DNA of 64,000 nucleotides from Marsupella aquatica (taxonomy: Eukaryota > Marchantiophyta), in NCBI GenBank assembly GCA_973895155.1, contig OZ316898.1:20708001-20772000 (forward strand), in the 5' to 3' direction. The notes under the pieces are model-generated. The model was not told where the DNA came from. It worked only from the letters and a program-made list of their open reading frames with translations, and searched no databases. Positions 33,130-46,295 of the stretch are shown here, one piece after another. Within the stretch, counting starts at the first letter, position 1; each line of letters begins with the position of its first letter. Position numbers and translations under genes: made by a program.

Positions 33130-36100
33130 CTAAATGTTAATGTTGCATTGTTGCAGGAATGAGTGGTCGTACTTTACGTACTTGGTCCAATAAGGCTTGT
33201 ACCGAGACATACCAATCTCCAGCCATGGTTTCATATTTCCATTGTAATGAATTACTGAAGCATGTTCAATATCCTTTTGTAAAACACCAGCGTTGTAACC
33301 CAACCCAAGAACATGCCACCGCTTGGGCAATGCGTAGGTCAAGTTATAGAAGGTTATCAAACCTGGAGGTAGAGTTCCTAACTTCCACAGTGTCCGATCC
33401 TCATTCTGTACAGTATCAGGACACAACAGGAACATGTCATGGATTAGAAACAATGTGAAGGAAAAATAAATAAAAACTTACTAATATGCCGAGGTAGCAC
33501 TACTCATACCCGCTGGAGACCGCAAGGAGACCAGACAATTGCTCCCACCTGTCCCTTTGATGATTGTCAGGGCAGGACTATCTACTCAAATACATGAGAC
33601 CAATGACTCACCAGACTCTGCCACTTGTGATAAATGCCGGTTATATCACGTTTCTTCCACTCCACCAAATCGAACAAGTTCATCCCATAAGCCCATCCGC
33701 AAGCCATGGGATCAAAGTTGTTGGCAATGTATGGATGAGAAAAGTTCAGGTATTTGTCAAAACGGTGGAAGCTGGGTCCACAAGTTTCAACTGCACCATT
33801 TACATTTCCTTGGAGATCCACCTTCCACAAGTCACTCAAATCCCTTTGCACAACCACGTCGTCGTCCAAAAATACAATCTTCGCAAGCGTCGGGTACGTC
33901 TCCGGTAGATAAAAGCGGAGGTGATTCAACATCGACAGGTACTTCGGATTTCGGTATTTCAGATTCGAAGACACACTCGCCAAGTTTGCACTGTTTCCAG
34001 CTTTGAAGTAGTACTCTTTCATTGAATCGGATTCGAGTTGATGAAGGACTGGACAGTACGAAGTGTTGAGCCATTTGAAGTCATCCACGTTTTGAACTTC
34101 TATGGTTGCCTCACCTGGTGGATTCGCAAGGAACCACATTTTCATGGCTCCGTAATTCATCTTGTCTGTGACCAAGTGAAACACTTGTTTTTCAGGCTCC
34201 TGCACGACCAGGACAATCAGATAACAAAACTGAGAATTTGGAAAGCAGTCGATACATGTTTTGAGGTGAGATGAAGTGAGGAGAGAACCCTCTCCTCTCC
34301 CTACTCACTAAAAAATCTAAAAACTAACACCACCTCAAGCTCAAGGCTGCCCGCCCGGCTTCGAATGGGAGCTGCCTTGCTTTGGAGGGTGCTGGCATCC
34401 TACCTTTCAAAGATCGGAGCGATGACCTCAATCCCTCTACTTTTTAGGCAACACCCCTTTTCAACTCGAAAGCCTCCCGCTCTCATGGTAAGGAGAAATT
34501 CTTCCCATGAGTTAATACGAACCTTTGCGTGGACGATTGTGGAATTGACGACGACTGCCGCTGCAAGAATATTGTCAGAGAAAAGAGCGTAGTGGTATAG
34601 GCTAGGATCCTCGAGCTTTGACGAAGGGAGAAAGTCGCGTTCATCCTCGGGCTGATTATGGTACTCGACGGTCAGCAACATGGAGAGGCAGTGCAGACCC
34701 TTGGGAATTGTCTTCGCTGCCAGTTGACTTAAAAACGTGCTCTGCTTTTTAAGCGTCCGCGCATTTTCTTCGGAAGATTGCAACATCGCCCGCAATTTCT
34801 TTACCATCATTGATTGGTCCCGATGCTGATCCCGTGCCTTCGTCAAAAGACGTCCCATCTGCTTTATCCTGTCCTTCGTGCTGATCCCACCAAACATGAT
34901 GCCACGCGTTAGTCGGAGTAGCGACATAATTATTCCATAATTGACTGCATAAAACTCTACTACCGGTTTGGCTTCGCACTACTCAACTGGAATTAACTCC
35001 AACAAATAAGATAGTACTCATGTGAGAAAAGGGATCCACTAGAGGTCTAGATGAAACCTGCTTGGCAACTCCGCATCCACATTCGCGTCTTCGAGGATTT
35101 TCTGGCTGTCTTTGATTTTCACCTTTAGGTCCCTCAGGAGGCGCGCGTTGTTGCTTGATTCGGCAATAGCCGCATAAGCTCTAGCCATGATTAGTTGGTC
35201 TCTCATTATGCGGACCATAGAATCGGCATTTTCTACGTCCTCACGCTTCCAAATGCTGTATTTCCCGTCGACTCCTATGTCGATCTCCTTAGATTTTTTT
35301 ATTGCCTCTATCTCCGCCTTCGAGTCTTCTTCAGGGTCCTGCCGGATCAGCTCTGTCAGCCTTTTCTCATGCCTACGATGCCTGAGTTGCTGCAGCAGCA
35401 CAATCAATATGCATTTCAACATAACAGGAAAAACTAGAGTTTCTTGGGCATGTCTGGCACAAAAGACTTTACTCTGAGGTTATTTACACCGCACGCGTGT
35501 AGTCTCAGGCGGGAAACAGTCACTCTTGAGGCAAAAGACGGCCATACTAGAGGAATGTGCGAAGTACCTTTCTCAGTTGTCGAGCTGTAGCATTTATCTC
35601 GGGGGTAGATCCACTGCTGGCTAATCCACTGCTGGCTAATCCACCCGTTGCTGAATCACGCAAAAGTATTGAATTATGCACCAGAAACCAACATTTCTAA
35701 CAGTCGCGATTGATAAACTCGGACATTTAAAAGCAGCCAGACATTTTCAAATGGCCACCTATCCAAGGAAGACAAGACAATTGACAAGGGCGACAACAAA
35801 GAATGATAAACAGGAGCACGTATTTGCCACTACCTTCGAGATGAGCCTTCGCTTCTTCGAAGGTGACTGTACGAAGGTCATCACCAGCCTCAGCCTGGTC
35901 CTGAACAACAGATTTTTTCTGACTATCAACCAAGGGTATTGTTTGCTTTACAACCTCAATTTTTGTTCGTTCCTGCTGGATCACGAATGTAAATCCTGAC
36001 ATGACGACAAAAGTGGAAATGCTCGCTAGAAGATGAAAACATTTCAATGACAAGAAAACGTGCAAAACGAACTAGGACGGTCTAAACCAGGACATCTTGT

Positions 36101-38196
36101 TCCAGTTTTCCAACACGGTGTAGCACATTTTATCACAGTATTTAGATTTGGAAATGCTCCGGTCTCTAATTCAACTTCAGAGAGGAGAATGATGTAGCAG
36201 TATAATGAGGCAACACCCTGATTCATGGGAATTGGGTGCGGAGATAAAGGAGCCGCTGTAGTGCTAGACTCGACTATCACGTATGCGAAAACGGAATAAG
36301 GAAAAACCGAAACTGATTCAATTAAACTTTAAAGCATGCGTTATGCCCATTCTTGAGGATGACATCCAACTGCAGAAGATCAATTGGGAAGTTCTACCTC
36401 CGTCCTTACCGGTATGTTATCAGATGGTTTTCCGCTCACTTCCAGCCGCTCTTCTTGTACCAAAGAAGAAGATAAATCCTTTCGACCAACCAAGTTGAAG
36501 TTTAATGGTGAAGTATCCGCCTCCTTTGAATAAATGACATCAAGTACCTGTAACGTATGACGTAAGAACGCAATTCGAGCGTTAACAACAAATGCCGCAG
36601 GTCATGCAGGATGTAGACGTTGCAAAACAAACTAATGTCGACATGCTTGAGCAGATTGTCCGGGAATTTGACGATGAAAATAGACACCAAACATCTTGGT
36701 AAAGAAAGCTCAGTAATGCGTTAAACAACATTATTAGAGCCCTCGAAGATTATAAAGCCTAACGGAGGGAAATTAAAAACCATATCATTCCATCGTATGT
36801 TTTCCTTAAGAAACATCTTTCTAATTCCTTGACGTGGGGGATAGCAGTAGATTCAGATCGGCTCTACGAAAAATATCCAGTTGGAGAACAGTTTGAACAG
36901 GAATTCTATAATTCTTAGCCTACGATGCCAGGGCGCTCCTCATATCCGAAATTATATACCATTCGAGCTATATCAAACTCTCATCCTACTTCGAAGGACC
37001 GCAAAACTCAAAGGAACTACTGGCTCAAAGGAAGTCCAGAACGATAGCCATGTGGTAAATACCTCTTGGGGAAATAGAGTCTCTATATGCTGCAGAGCAC
37101 TGAGCCTTCTTTCCACCTTCTCCTGCAAAATAGGAACATTTTGCAACAGTTGGCGAACAGAAAGTGCCTTGGATGGGAAAGTGCATTTAGCAAACGTACA
37201 CCCAAGACATGAGCTAAACGCGACAATTGAGCAGCCACACATTAGACTTCCGCTCAACATTGTCCATGGCATTCGAAGCCACTACAATACTTTAAAGTGA
37301 CTTGCACCAAATCTGTGACCATAAGCGCGTACGAATATTTATACTTTCAGTCACTTCTCATCAATTTGAGTTCATTTCACAGAAAGAACGCTAATAACAA
37401 CGAAGACCTCAGAACGTTGGACTAAATTAAGCAAGCATCAAGCATGAAAATGGAATGTAGGCAATGGTAGAAAGATGGAGACACTTCGGAGATGCTTACC
37501 ACGGTAGTGAGGTGGTTGCCAAAATCATCACCGCCTGCATTGCAAATACATTGACACGTTATAAACGCGCTAGAATGCACATAAAAGATGCTCAAGAAAT
37601 ACTTCACAATGAATTATATGGGCTGCTGGACAAGATATGGAGTCCCAATTCTTCGGTAAAATCCTGCCAGTTTGACTTCAGAGTACTAGCCCAGAACACT
37701 AGGGAGCCGTCATGCGACTATTCCGACCGAAGCGCTACGCAATAATGACAATCATGTGGCTCATGTCCCACCTCTACGAAGCTCTACCTTTCTCAGACCA
37801 ACAAGGTTGTAGGCGATTTGAAATTGTGCATCTCACTATTCATGTAGGCAGAACTGTCGAGCATAGCGAACGCAAATGACTCCACCGGTGCAACGGATCA
37901 CATCCTTAAGGTAAAAACACATATGTCAACTAAGCACACTGAAAGGTTCATGTCTTGTCCTTACCGGCACTGCAAGCATTCGAATGCCTCCGACTTTAAG
38001 TCTACTGGCGATGGCAAGCAGGAATTAGGCACTTACTGAGGAAGCTGGAGGTAGATGCTGTATTGCGCCAAGAGAAGAGGACGAGCGGAGCAATTACTGT
38101 GACTGCAAGCAAGCCAACGAGAGGGGCACATGTGCGCCATCGAATGCCTCTAGTGCGCTGTGCAAAACCAGGCACTGACCCTCTTCTTGGTGCCAT
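33130..38196 (-). CDS. GAUT1: Galacturonosyltransferase 1-like (GT8 family, homogalacturonan synthesis)
   Basis: Transfers galacturonic acid from UDP-GalA to growing pectic homogalacturonan in the Golgi (family knowledge). Ten exons, minus strand: 38196-38037, 37534-37500, 37122-37063, 36547-36410, 35975-35834 (or starting 35972), 35650-35568, 35389-35058, 34880-34523, 34199-33612 and 33405-33130. Phases all agree, giving 723 aa (the Arabidopsis protein is somewhat shorter). A short basic N-terminus (MAPRRG) precedes one membrane anchor (about aa 24-42): a type II Golgi protein. A stem and coiled region (KYSIWKRED, RIMRDQLIMARAY) leads to LYHYALFSDN. The GT8 metal site is the DDD in FLDDDVVVQ (aa 548-550), and HYNGNMKPW (aa 685-693) lies near the C-terminus. 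KKRDITGIYHKWQ and NEDRTLWKLGTLPPG point to GAUT1 rather than other GAUTs. The small exons 2 and 3 were placed by phase and splice sites. Confidence 0.92.
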
Positions 38197-40400
38197 GGAG
38201 GGGCTCCAACCCTGCCCCAAGTGACACTGATTCGAAGAGCTACACAGGACTGCCTCTACTCCGGACAACTAACAAACTAATGTCGCGAATGAGAGCGTTT
38301 CTCCAAATCCTTGATAATACGAACAACTGAGCCGAGCGGCCCTCAACCAATCCGTCGACATCCCTGCTCGATGGCCGACTAGCCCAATTCATGATGGTCT
38401 TGCGCTATCTACAAGCTCAACGAACAATGCCATCCAAACTTCACCTATGGGGCTACTCTCCACACACTTTGGACAACTCCATAAAGAAGGTTCCCTTCTC
38501 GAAATCACATCGAGTTCAAAAGAATTCACCCGCGTTGTCGTCACCTGAGTTCCTTATCCTCACTCCATGCTCTTGTACATCCGATTGCCGTGCTCTTGGT
38601 CCTGCTGTCCAGGAATCCGACCCAGCAACCCGTCTCCTTTTCCCTTTCTCCCTTCCTCCTTGCCTGATGTGGACAGTTGATATATTTACGTCTCCAAGCC
38701 AGCCGAGTGAAAGACCGGCGTGGGGCGACGAAGAGGCAGAGAGAGCGAGAGGGCAAAGAGAGAATCCCAAATGAGCGACAATTTTCCCTCTCAGCCCAAG
38801 AGAATCCAGAAGCCCTCACCTCAGTCCTTGCAAAGCTACACAGGATTGAACAACCAATACCTCTGGCGGGATAGAACGGAGAGGGAAACCCCTCTCAGCC
38901 GGAATGTCCCACACGCCTTGCTTGCCAAGTAACATTCAAACGGACTACTGTACTAAAATAAGGAGACTCATTTTCCCTGCTTTCGTCATCATACAATAGC
39001 CCTCTCCACAAGTTCGAAAGCGACTGAGTAAGGCCACCAAACATTTGCCCTTGCCGAGCACTGCTCTATGGCCCACCGACAACCTGCACATAAAAGTCGA
39101 CCCCTTGCGACTACTCCAAAAAAAACACCACTGCTGCACCCTCTCACTCGAGAAGCTCGTTCTCAAGCTCGTTGCGCTGCCAACTCAGAAACAACTCTCC
39201 GCCTCCAAAGACGAGAGAAACAACATTCCTTACAGCCTGACCTCCTGCTAAAACCAGGCCCACAGCTCCTTTGCGTTTGTCTGATTGTCCTTTCGTTTGT
39301 TCGTTCGTTCGTTCGTTCTCGTGCTCAGCAACCCACTCCTCACTGTTATAACAACGCCGCTTTCCTCCGTCCCGCCCCGGCTTCCTCCTGCCTGCTGTGG
39401 TCTGGCCCCGCGTCCCTCCTAACTTCGAGTGATTGCCAGCTCCAGCCCATGGCAGGGCTGTACTTCAAGTGCAGAATTGAAAAACCTTTTCGCACTAAAC
39501 CGTCTCCTGGGTCTCGCCTCGCCTCGCCTCGGCAGTCGGCTCTCACTCGACAAGATACTCTTGTAATCATCACCAAACACCAAACGCCTTCTTCTGATCG
39601 GTTCCCTGCCTTTTCTTTCTCTCTCTCCGCAAAACGCAACAGAACAGAGCATCGAAGCTGAGCAAATGCACACCAGGAGAGCACTCTGCAGTAGCCCTGC
39701 TGTCGACAGGCGGACAGTAGCAGCTACTAGCTCTGTGCTCGGTGGCCCCGCCTCGATCTCCTTCGTCCGAAACGTTCTCGCATGCTTCTGCTCAACTCGG
39801 CTCGCCGTCTGACGGTGACGCAAATCGCTCTAACCGCAGTCAATCACAGGATCAGGCATTTCTAACCATGATTAGCGTAGCAGACATATCATCATCGCTC
39901 GTAATAACCACGCGTGCATCCGTGTCAAGACAAGATACCAACAGCGTCTTCGAATTCACTCTCCCACTGTTCACGACTCACCGTGTTACGGGTCTGGAGG
40001 GTCCCCCTGCTCACTTGGCCGGTATGACTCTGACCGGCTCCGGTACAAATACTCGGGCCTCCACCGCAGTACACCGACCGACCACTCGAACTCCACTCGA
40101 TGCTCGGGTCCGGTGTCACGATTCACATTTCACAAGGTTCAGCAATCACCAGTCACCAGCCGGTAGCTCGCTATTACTCCTCCCGCCCCGGTACGGGTTT
40201 CACTGTCTCACTGCCGTATACCGTACTGTTGAAACAGCATGGGTACCTTTCTGTGCATACGGACCAGCAAAGCAGGTTCCCTGCTGCGTTCCCGTATAAG
40301 AACATTGTCCCGACTTTTGTGTGGCGGCCCCTTTGACACAAAGGGTGACCTGTAAAGAGTAACGCCCCGCAAGAAATTGGCGACCGTGGTGTTTACAGAT
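38197..40400 (-). promoter_or_regulatory. GC-richer upstream region of the GAUT1-like gene
   Basis: Composition rises again upstream of the start codon, with CT- and GA-rich stretches and a (TTCG)n tract at about 39293-39318. I infer promoter and 5' UTR. The overlapping short frames on both strands here show no domain or codon signal. Confidence 0.35.
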
Positions 40401-40959
40401 ACGGCAGAGCAACAGACATGATGATTCTTTCTGTCAGCGGGTTCGGTACTTCCAGCTCCGTAATGTCATTGACCGGGAACGGACTGGCGGGCACTCACGA
40501 TCGACCGGGAACGATCACGGTACTAAATCTCTGTACACTACGTGCAATATACGCCGGCAGATAGTGGGAACCAAGAGAAATAAAAATAGGCGCCGGCAGA
40601 CGGTGGGGAGCCACGAGATATTAAAAAAAGATTAAAGTTTAATATTTCGAGACAAAAAGTGTAGAATAGACGGATGCCCGGTTTTGTTGTCTCCTTCGTT
40701 TGGGTCTAGCGCAATGGGCCGGCCCCCCGCCCCCGGCTGGTTGTATGAGCTTTGGATAAAGTCGCTGAACCCTCCAAATACTAATTATTTAATAAATAAT
40801 TAAATAACGAGAATAACGAATGAACGAATACATATACAGAATATAAGTTTTTATAAGTTTTTATAAATGAGCTTGCTGTCCGAACCAGGAGAGACCAGTT
40901 CAACTAAAAAGGTAAAACAAAAGTACAATGGTTGGAAAAAGTCGCCTAACCTGCCTATT
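40401..40959. other. Gene-free stretch
   Basis: Transition from GC-rich to AT-rich sequence. No feature recognised. Confidence 0.35.
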
Positions 40960-42010
40960 GTCTTCCCGTGAACATAGCGCCCGGGTGTTGTGTTGAAATA
41001 TGGTCAAAACAGGGACTTTAGGCAAAAAAGATGTTTCCACCCAAACACAACGCCATATTAACACAGCGCCCGGGCAGGCGCTGTGTTCAAAAATGTGCAC
41101 AAGTGACTATAGGAGAAAGATAACCAGGTTGCAACTACAATGCATTACTGAAAATCGTCCGACACATCCGCTCTTTCAACTTACTAATTCTATTGTCCTT
41201 TGAGAAATGTAAGCTAATTTCAAAATCCTTCATTCTCGGAGAAGTGTGCGCTGTTTCCAAAATGTTAAGCAGTAATCCGGAAGTATCGATATATATTCTT
41301 CTGCTGTGTGAACTTTCAACGGACTTTCACATCAACCTCTGACTGATGCCACGGCGTCTCGTCAAAGAAACCCACAGTGCCTATTGCATAATTAGGTCTG
41401 ATGACTCACTTTCTCTATTTCCAATTTTCCATTGCCCTCAAGATCGAGGCACTCCAATAGAAACAAAGCAGTCTCACAAACAGACTACTAACATGAAGAA
41501 AGATTAAATAATAGAAACTAGCAAATTGGCCACAGTAAACCAAACAATTGTGAAAAGTGGACGAATATGTTTTACTAAGTGATAATAGTACACTTGGTAC
41601 GTATGGTTTGTCAGGGTTTGTTTTCTATTGCAAATTTGATTTCTCCCCTGGTGTCATCTCAGTGGTTCAATTGTTTACTACACATCCTTTGACCTGAGCA
41701 AATATTTTTGGGAAGTCAAAAAACTTAAACTTGAACACACTCCTCTCTAATACACATAACTTCTATGTCTATCATTTCTACTTACACCCTACATGCATCT
41801 CACAGTGCCAAAATTCAAGCACACTACCTTAAATTTCAACACAACGCCCCATTTTGAACACAACGCCCCATTCTGAACACCACGCCACAAGTCCAAAAAA
41901 TGAAAACATTGACTTCAAACTCGAACACAACGCCCTGGGCGCTATACTCGAATAGAACGCCCCTTGGCTCACTATTCGAATGTAGCACCTGGGCCTTGTG
42001 TTCAGGGGAA
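40960..42010. repeat. GAACACAACGCCC repeat family with a perfect hairpin
   Basis: GAACACAACGCCC-type phrases recur at 40970-41095 and 41835-42005. At 41060-41087 AACACAGCGCC and GGCGCTGTGTT form an 11-bp perfect inverted repeat around a 6-nt loop. The 3' part (TGTTCAGGGGAAGAC, near 41999) recurs at 59610 as TGTTTAGGGGAAGAC. The segment between 41100 and 41800 shows nothing recognisable. Confidence 0.5.
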
Positions 42011-43012
42011 GACGATATATAGTAGTAGTAAATAAATAAAACAATGAGAACTATAAGTAACAGACGAATATAAACGAGCTCGCACTTGTAAGGTGCAGTT
42101 GAGGGCAGGCAACCCACCTTTGGGCCAACTGAACCCAGGGTCCGTGGTCAAAGATCAGATTGAGTGAATATTGTTATGTATTTACTCTTAGTTAAATTAT
42201 AGTTACTTTGTACGAGACTTTGTAGCCGCAGCTAATCGAGCCATAGTCAAGTGCTTGGTTATAATTAGATGTGCAACTACTTCTTTTATTTTTCTTGAAA
42301 GGAGCACTTTACTTGTACGGCAAATAAAACCCAATAAAATCAGGGAGTCACAGGCCAGAACCGAAAAAGGAACAAAGGCCAAAATCCACACCAAGACCAA
42401 ACACTCTTGGCCAAGAGGGAAAGGGAACAAGATTAAACTAACAGGGAAGGTACTTGAGCGGGTACTTGAGTAACTCACTCAGAGGAACCAGTTAAGCAGC
42501 TAAACCAAAGATGAGGGCCAACTCAAACTGCCGAGGACATGAAGAGATCCAGCCAATAACAAGGATCTGAGCATTTGTAAAACCAGGAAAATCTAACTAA
42601 CGGATTAACTAATTGCCACGGAAAAACCAAATGAATCTAAACTATTCAGCCCTGGATCACAACAAAACTACAAATGAATCCAAGAGACTGGTACAAAAAA
42701 GATCTCAAGGAGGATCAAAGGCCCATAGTGGGCGGTTATCAACAATGAAGCATTCATTTGTCAACTCATAAAGGCCTCCATCACGACTTAAGTCTCTTAT
42801 AAACTTTCCAGCCAACTCCTGCCAACAACCTCCCTTCTCTTTATGGCTATTCCACCGGTTCTGCCAAATGATCCGTAAACATAAACAGAACTCTAACCAG
42901 ATTTTCCCCTCTATACACAAGACAAAGAGTAGAAGTGCCTCCATCTCCAAGGTATAGCGAGCTTTCCATGTCTTGCAACTACCACTTACACTAGCATACT
43001 TAGATAGTTGGG
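42011..43012. other. Gene-free stretch
   Basis: No coding, RNA or repeat signal identified. Confidence 0.35.
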
Positions 43013-43171
43013 GGAACTTAGGCTCGTTGTTATGGAGCCAATTAGCATATACAAAGAATTCATGCTATGGGGACTCAATATGGCCAACGGGCTAACTTAA
43101 AGTTAAGTAAAGCTCTCTTGTTTGTTCCCTTGGACGTAGCCTCTCGTAAGGTGAACCACCAGTGTCAACTA
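43013..43171 (+). mobile_element. Fragment of the copia-type LTR
   Basis: GAACTTAGGCTCGTTGTTATGG, TAAAGCTCTC, GTTCCCTTGGACGTAGCCTC and GGTGAACCACCAGTGTCAAC align with the solo LTR at 20534-20877. The first half and the terminal CAACA end are absent. Confidence 0.75.
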
Positions 43172-46114
43172 CTTGACAATCTATTCATTAAAAGTGAATT
43201 ATTCAAAATATGAACATGTGGGTAATAGAAAGTGTACATTTGGCTTTCAAAACCTGTACAATTGGGCAAGAAATAAAGGTAATGGCCATAAGATATACCG
43301 CCATGTTCATTCTTTATAAATAAACTAGGATGACTCCTTCTAGTAAAGATCATTTTTGTGTCCTCAAGTTTATAATTGACCATTTAGGTGTAGAATATTG
43401 TACTATAGTGTACCTTTTGGGTTTAAAAAGTGCACATTTAGAGACCAAAAAGTGAACATTTAGAGGTCTAAAAGTGAACAAAGTAAAATACACTTTTAAT
43501 GAATAGAGTGATCAATGTGCATGTTGTCTTATGAGTAATGATCATTTTACTCAACAAATCCGACGCCATCGGATCTTGATAGGGGAAACACAAACAGCCG
43601 TTGGATGCTGAGCAGATAACTTAGGTTACTTTTCTTGACCCACGGACAAAAATGGTGGCAATTTAATACATAGAAAAAAATGGTGGCAACGTATGTAAGA
43701 TGGCAATGTAGTAAATCTCAGTTCATTGAAAATGGCCCAAGAAAGACAACCTAGTAAAAGCAAAACAGGTCCACATAGCACAAACACCAAGTTCAAAAGA
43801 AGAGGGTAACCCCCAAAACCTAGAAAGAAGGAATAATAATTATTAATTAATTACCACTCCATTAGTTCACATCTAGTGTCTTAATTACAAATGTGACATG
43901 GATGTGCTATGAGAGGGCAAGGTGGCTCACTAGTATCCTTTACTAAAGATCTACCATTAATTGTACAAGCTTGAGCATGTGTAACTTCATCCAAAGCCAT
44001 TGACAAAAGTGTGCTATCAACATGAATAATGGGTGCAAATGTCTCAAGGTGGATCTTGAAAAAACTAACTCAATGCCCGTGCATTGCAAAGAACACGTCA
44101 AGGCAAAGCAAATATGTCAAGGTGAGGCAAACATGTCAAGGCAAGTTTAAATGTTGACTTGAGGCAAAGATATCCAGGCAAAGCAAAGATGTCAAGGTGA
44201 GGCAAAATATCAGGGTGAGGCAAAGATGTCAGGCAAGGCAAAGATTTTTAGGCAAGTTAAGATGTCAAAGTGAAGCGAAGATGTTGAGGCAAGTTATGAT
44301 GTCAAGGTGTCACCTGCTTATCATATGATTAACATAATAAATACTGCTTGGTTTCTACTAAAAAACATTGTATCGTATAATGGGGACGTGGAGGGACGCT
44401 ATATGGATTAATTTCCTACTAAGGATGAGTAGATTTGTTTCCGTTCCCAAAAATATATTTTTTGATCAAGTCTACCAACTATACATGTACTCCGCTTTTG
44501 ATCAAGTCCCATGGACTATCTTGTTCATACTCTTCCTGGCCTTTGGCAAAGTGCTGTCACCACTCGCCCACTCACAAGGTCATCCAAACCATGTAAGTTT
44601 CTCTAAACATTCATGCTAGGGGAAGAACACAATTGTGCAACAAAGAAAAAGAACACCACACAAGAATTTATGAGAATCCAACCAAATCTATATCTTTTGG
44701 TGGCCAACGTAATACATTGCATGGGCAACCCGGCCTCCTGCCTTACGGGACAATGAGCACCTCTCCACCTCCCTACTCCGGATCAATTCCCTACTCTTGT
44801 TGAAGGCTAATCCTCAAAACAACAACACTAGACTGAGTTCCCCCCTACACCTACCGGGGGCTGCCCTTAAATACAAAATAACACACCAAAGCACACAAGC
44901 CCTACAAGGGTGAGGCAGCCACTACCCTAGCTGGCCGTTACCCCCTGGCGACGCCACTAACCTCAAAACCTAACTTACATGCGGCACACACATGTGTCAC
45001 CAACCTATCATATCCTAAGGGAAACCAGCGGTGCCTTTGATGGTGTCCACTACCACTCCGCTAAACAAGGACTCACTAGAGTCCACCACCTCCTATCCTA
45101 TCTATCTATCTTGCCTACCAGCCTCAATCCTCTTGATCGCCACCACCGGTTTGCCGTAAAAGGAGGGGGGCCCCTACAATTGTTGAAACTAAAATTTTCT
45201 CAGAATTCACTTTTGAAAATATCTTAGGAGCCCTGCTCTTCCTTATCATGGATCCGTAAAGGGCTCCCAAAACGGATCCCAAACGGCTGATATATGGTTA
45301 TTTACATTTTTACGATAATCGGGGCACCGTCTCCCTCCTCTCCATCCGTACAACACACCACCCCGGCTTTGCAAAACATGGATCACATATTCCGGTATGT
45401 GCTTTTACCTTCTCCTTCCCTTGGAAATCCGGGGCCTCCTGTAGTACAGACGTCCCTACACCCTCAAAACTCTTGTATTCTCAAAAAAATGTGATTCATT
45501 ATATCTCCTCCGTCTTAGCTCCATTTTGGCCGTGCGACACATCGTTGGAATCAGCTCGACAAGCTCTTTCCAACAAGCCCGTAAACTCCTGATTTTGAAA
45601 TGGTAAAAAATCTGATGCTCGTACAACCAGGGTCCGTACACACGTTGAAAACAAGCACAACAGGAAAGGGTTTAGGGTTTAGGTATGGTTGGAAACCCCA
45701 CAAGTGAGAAAAAGAGAAAAAGGGAAAGAAGAAAGTGTGGGGGTCCCTTCTACGGAGTGTGGAAGGGAAAGTGTGGAAGCCCCGGAGTGAGGAAGGCAAA
45801 GTGTGGCAGCCCCTTCTATGGAGTGTTCTTCTACAGAGTGCCCCTTGTACGGAGTGGGAAAGGGAAAGAGAGCAAAACCAGGTGAGGACCACACAAAGGG
45901 TGAAAGGGGAAAGGGAACACAAGTGTGGGGACCCCTTCCTTCTAAGGGCCCTTCCACCATCACTACTCCAAGATTGCCTATTTTTGTCATTTTATGGGCA
46001 TTGAGGTTTCTCAAGATGCTGCTGTTTGATACAGACGTGAACTCAACCAAGGAACCCCAATTTCGCATGGGGCTCATTGAGGGCTTCAAAATGAATCCAA
46101 ACATGATTGTGTTT
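43172..46114. other. Gene-free stretch
   Basis: Includes the minisatellite at 44073-44320. At 44650-45180 a stretch with CCCGGCCTCCTGCCTTACGG looks like repeat DNA but could not be classified. Long frames near 45.7-46.3 kb resemble no protein. Confidence 0.4.
44073..44320 (+). repeat. Head motif plus degenerate ~20-bp minisatellite
   Basis: Opens with CAATGCCCGTGCATTGCA and continues as about a dozen imperfect units like GGCAAAGATGTCAAGGTGA. Similar head motifs occur at 46711 and 61345, each followed by a different degenerate ~20-bp array. Confidence 0.65.
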
Positions 46115-46123
46115 GGAATAGTA

Positions 46124-46286
46124 GAGGGATTTGCTTGGTGGGACCCCGAATGGAAATGTTTTACTTGATAGGATACTTGAGTGATCCAGACCGTTGATTT
46201 ACCTTGAATAGACGGACCCAAACTTTCAAGGGTCCTATCAAGTAAAACATTAATTTCCATTTGGGGTCCCACCAAGCAAATCTCTC
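46124..46286. mobile_element. Mutator-like MITE
   Basis: 163-bp element with ~50-bp terminal inverted repeats that start GAGGGATTTGCTTGGTGG (left) and, reverse-complemented, GAGAGATTTGCTTGGTGG (right). It is flanked by the identical 9-bp direct repeat GGAATAGTA (46115-46123 and 46287-46295). Long TIRs opening with GAG and a 9-bp target duplication are the signature of Mutator-like elements. It has no coding capacity, so transposase must come from elsewhere. Confidence 0.92.
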
Positions 46287-46295
46287 GGAATAGTA

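Noticed and set aside
36044-36280. Alternative N-terminus of the GAUT1-like protein starting near 36.28 or 36.06 kb
   Set aside because: The exons at 38196, 37534, 37122 and 36547 join in phase and supply a membrane anchor and a VLDVI block like GAUT1, so the internal start is not needed.
39068-40299. Long frames upstream of GAUT1 (197 and 185 codons)
   Set aside because: Same situation: GC-rich promoter-like DNA without recognisable protein motifs or consistent splice sites.
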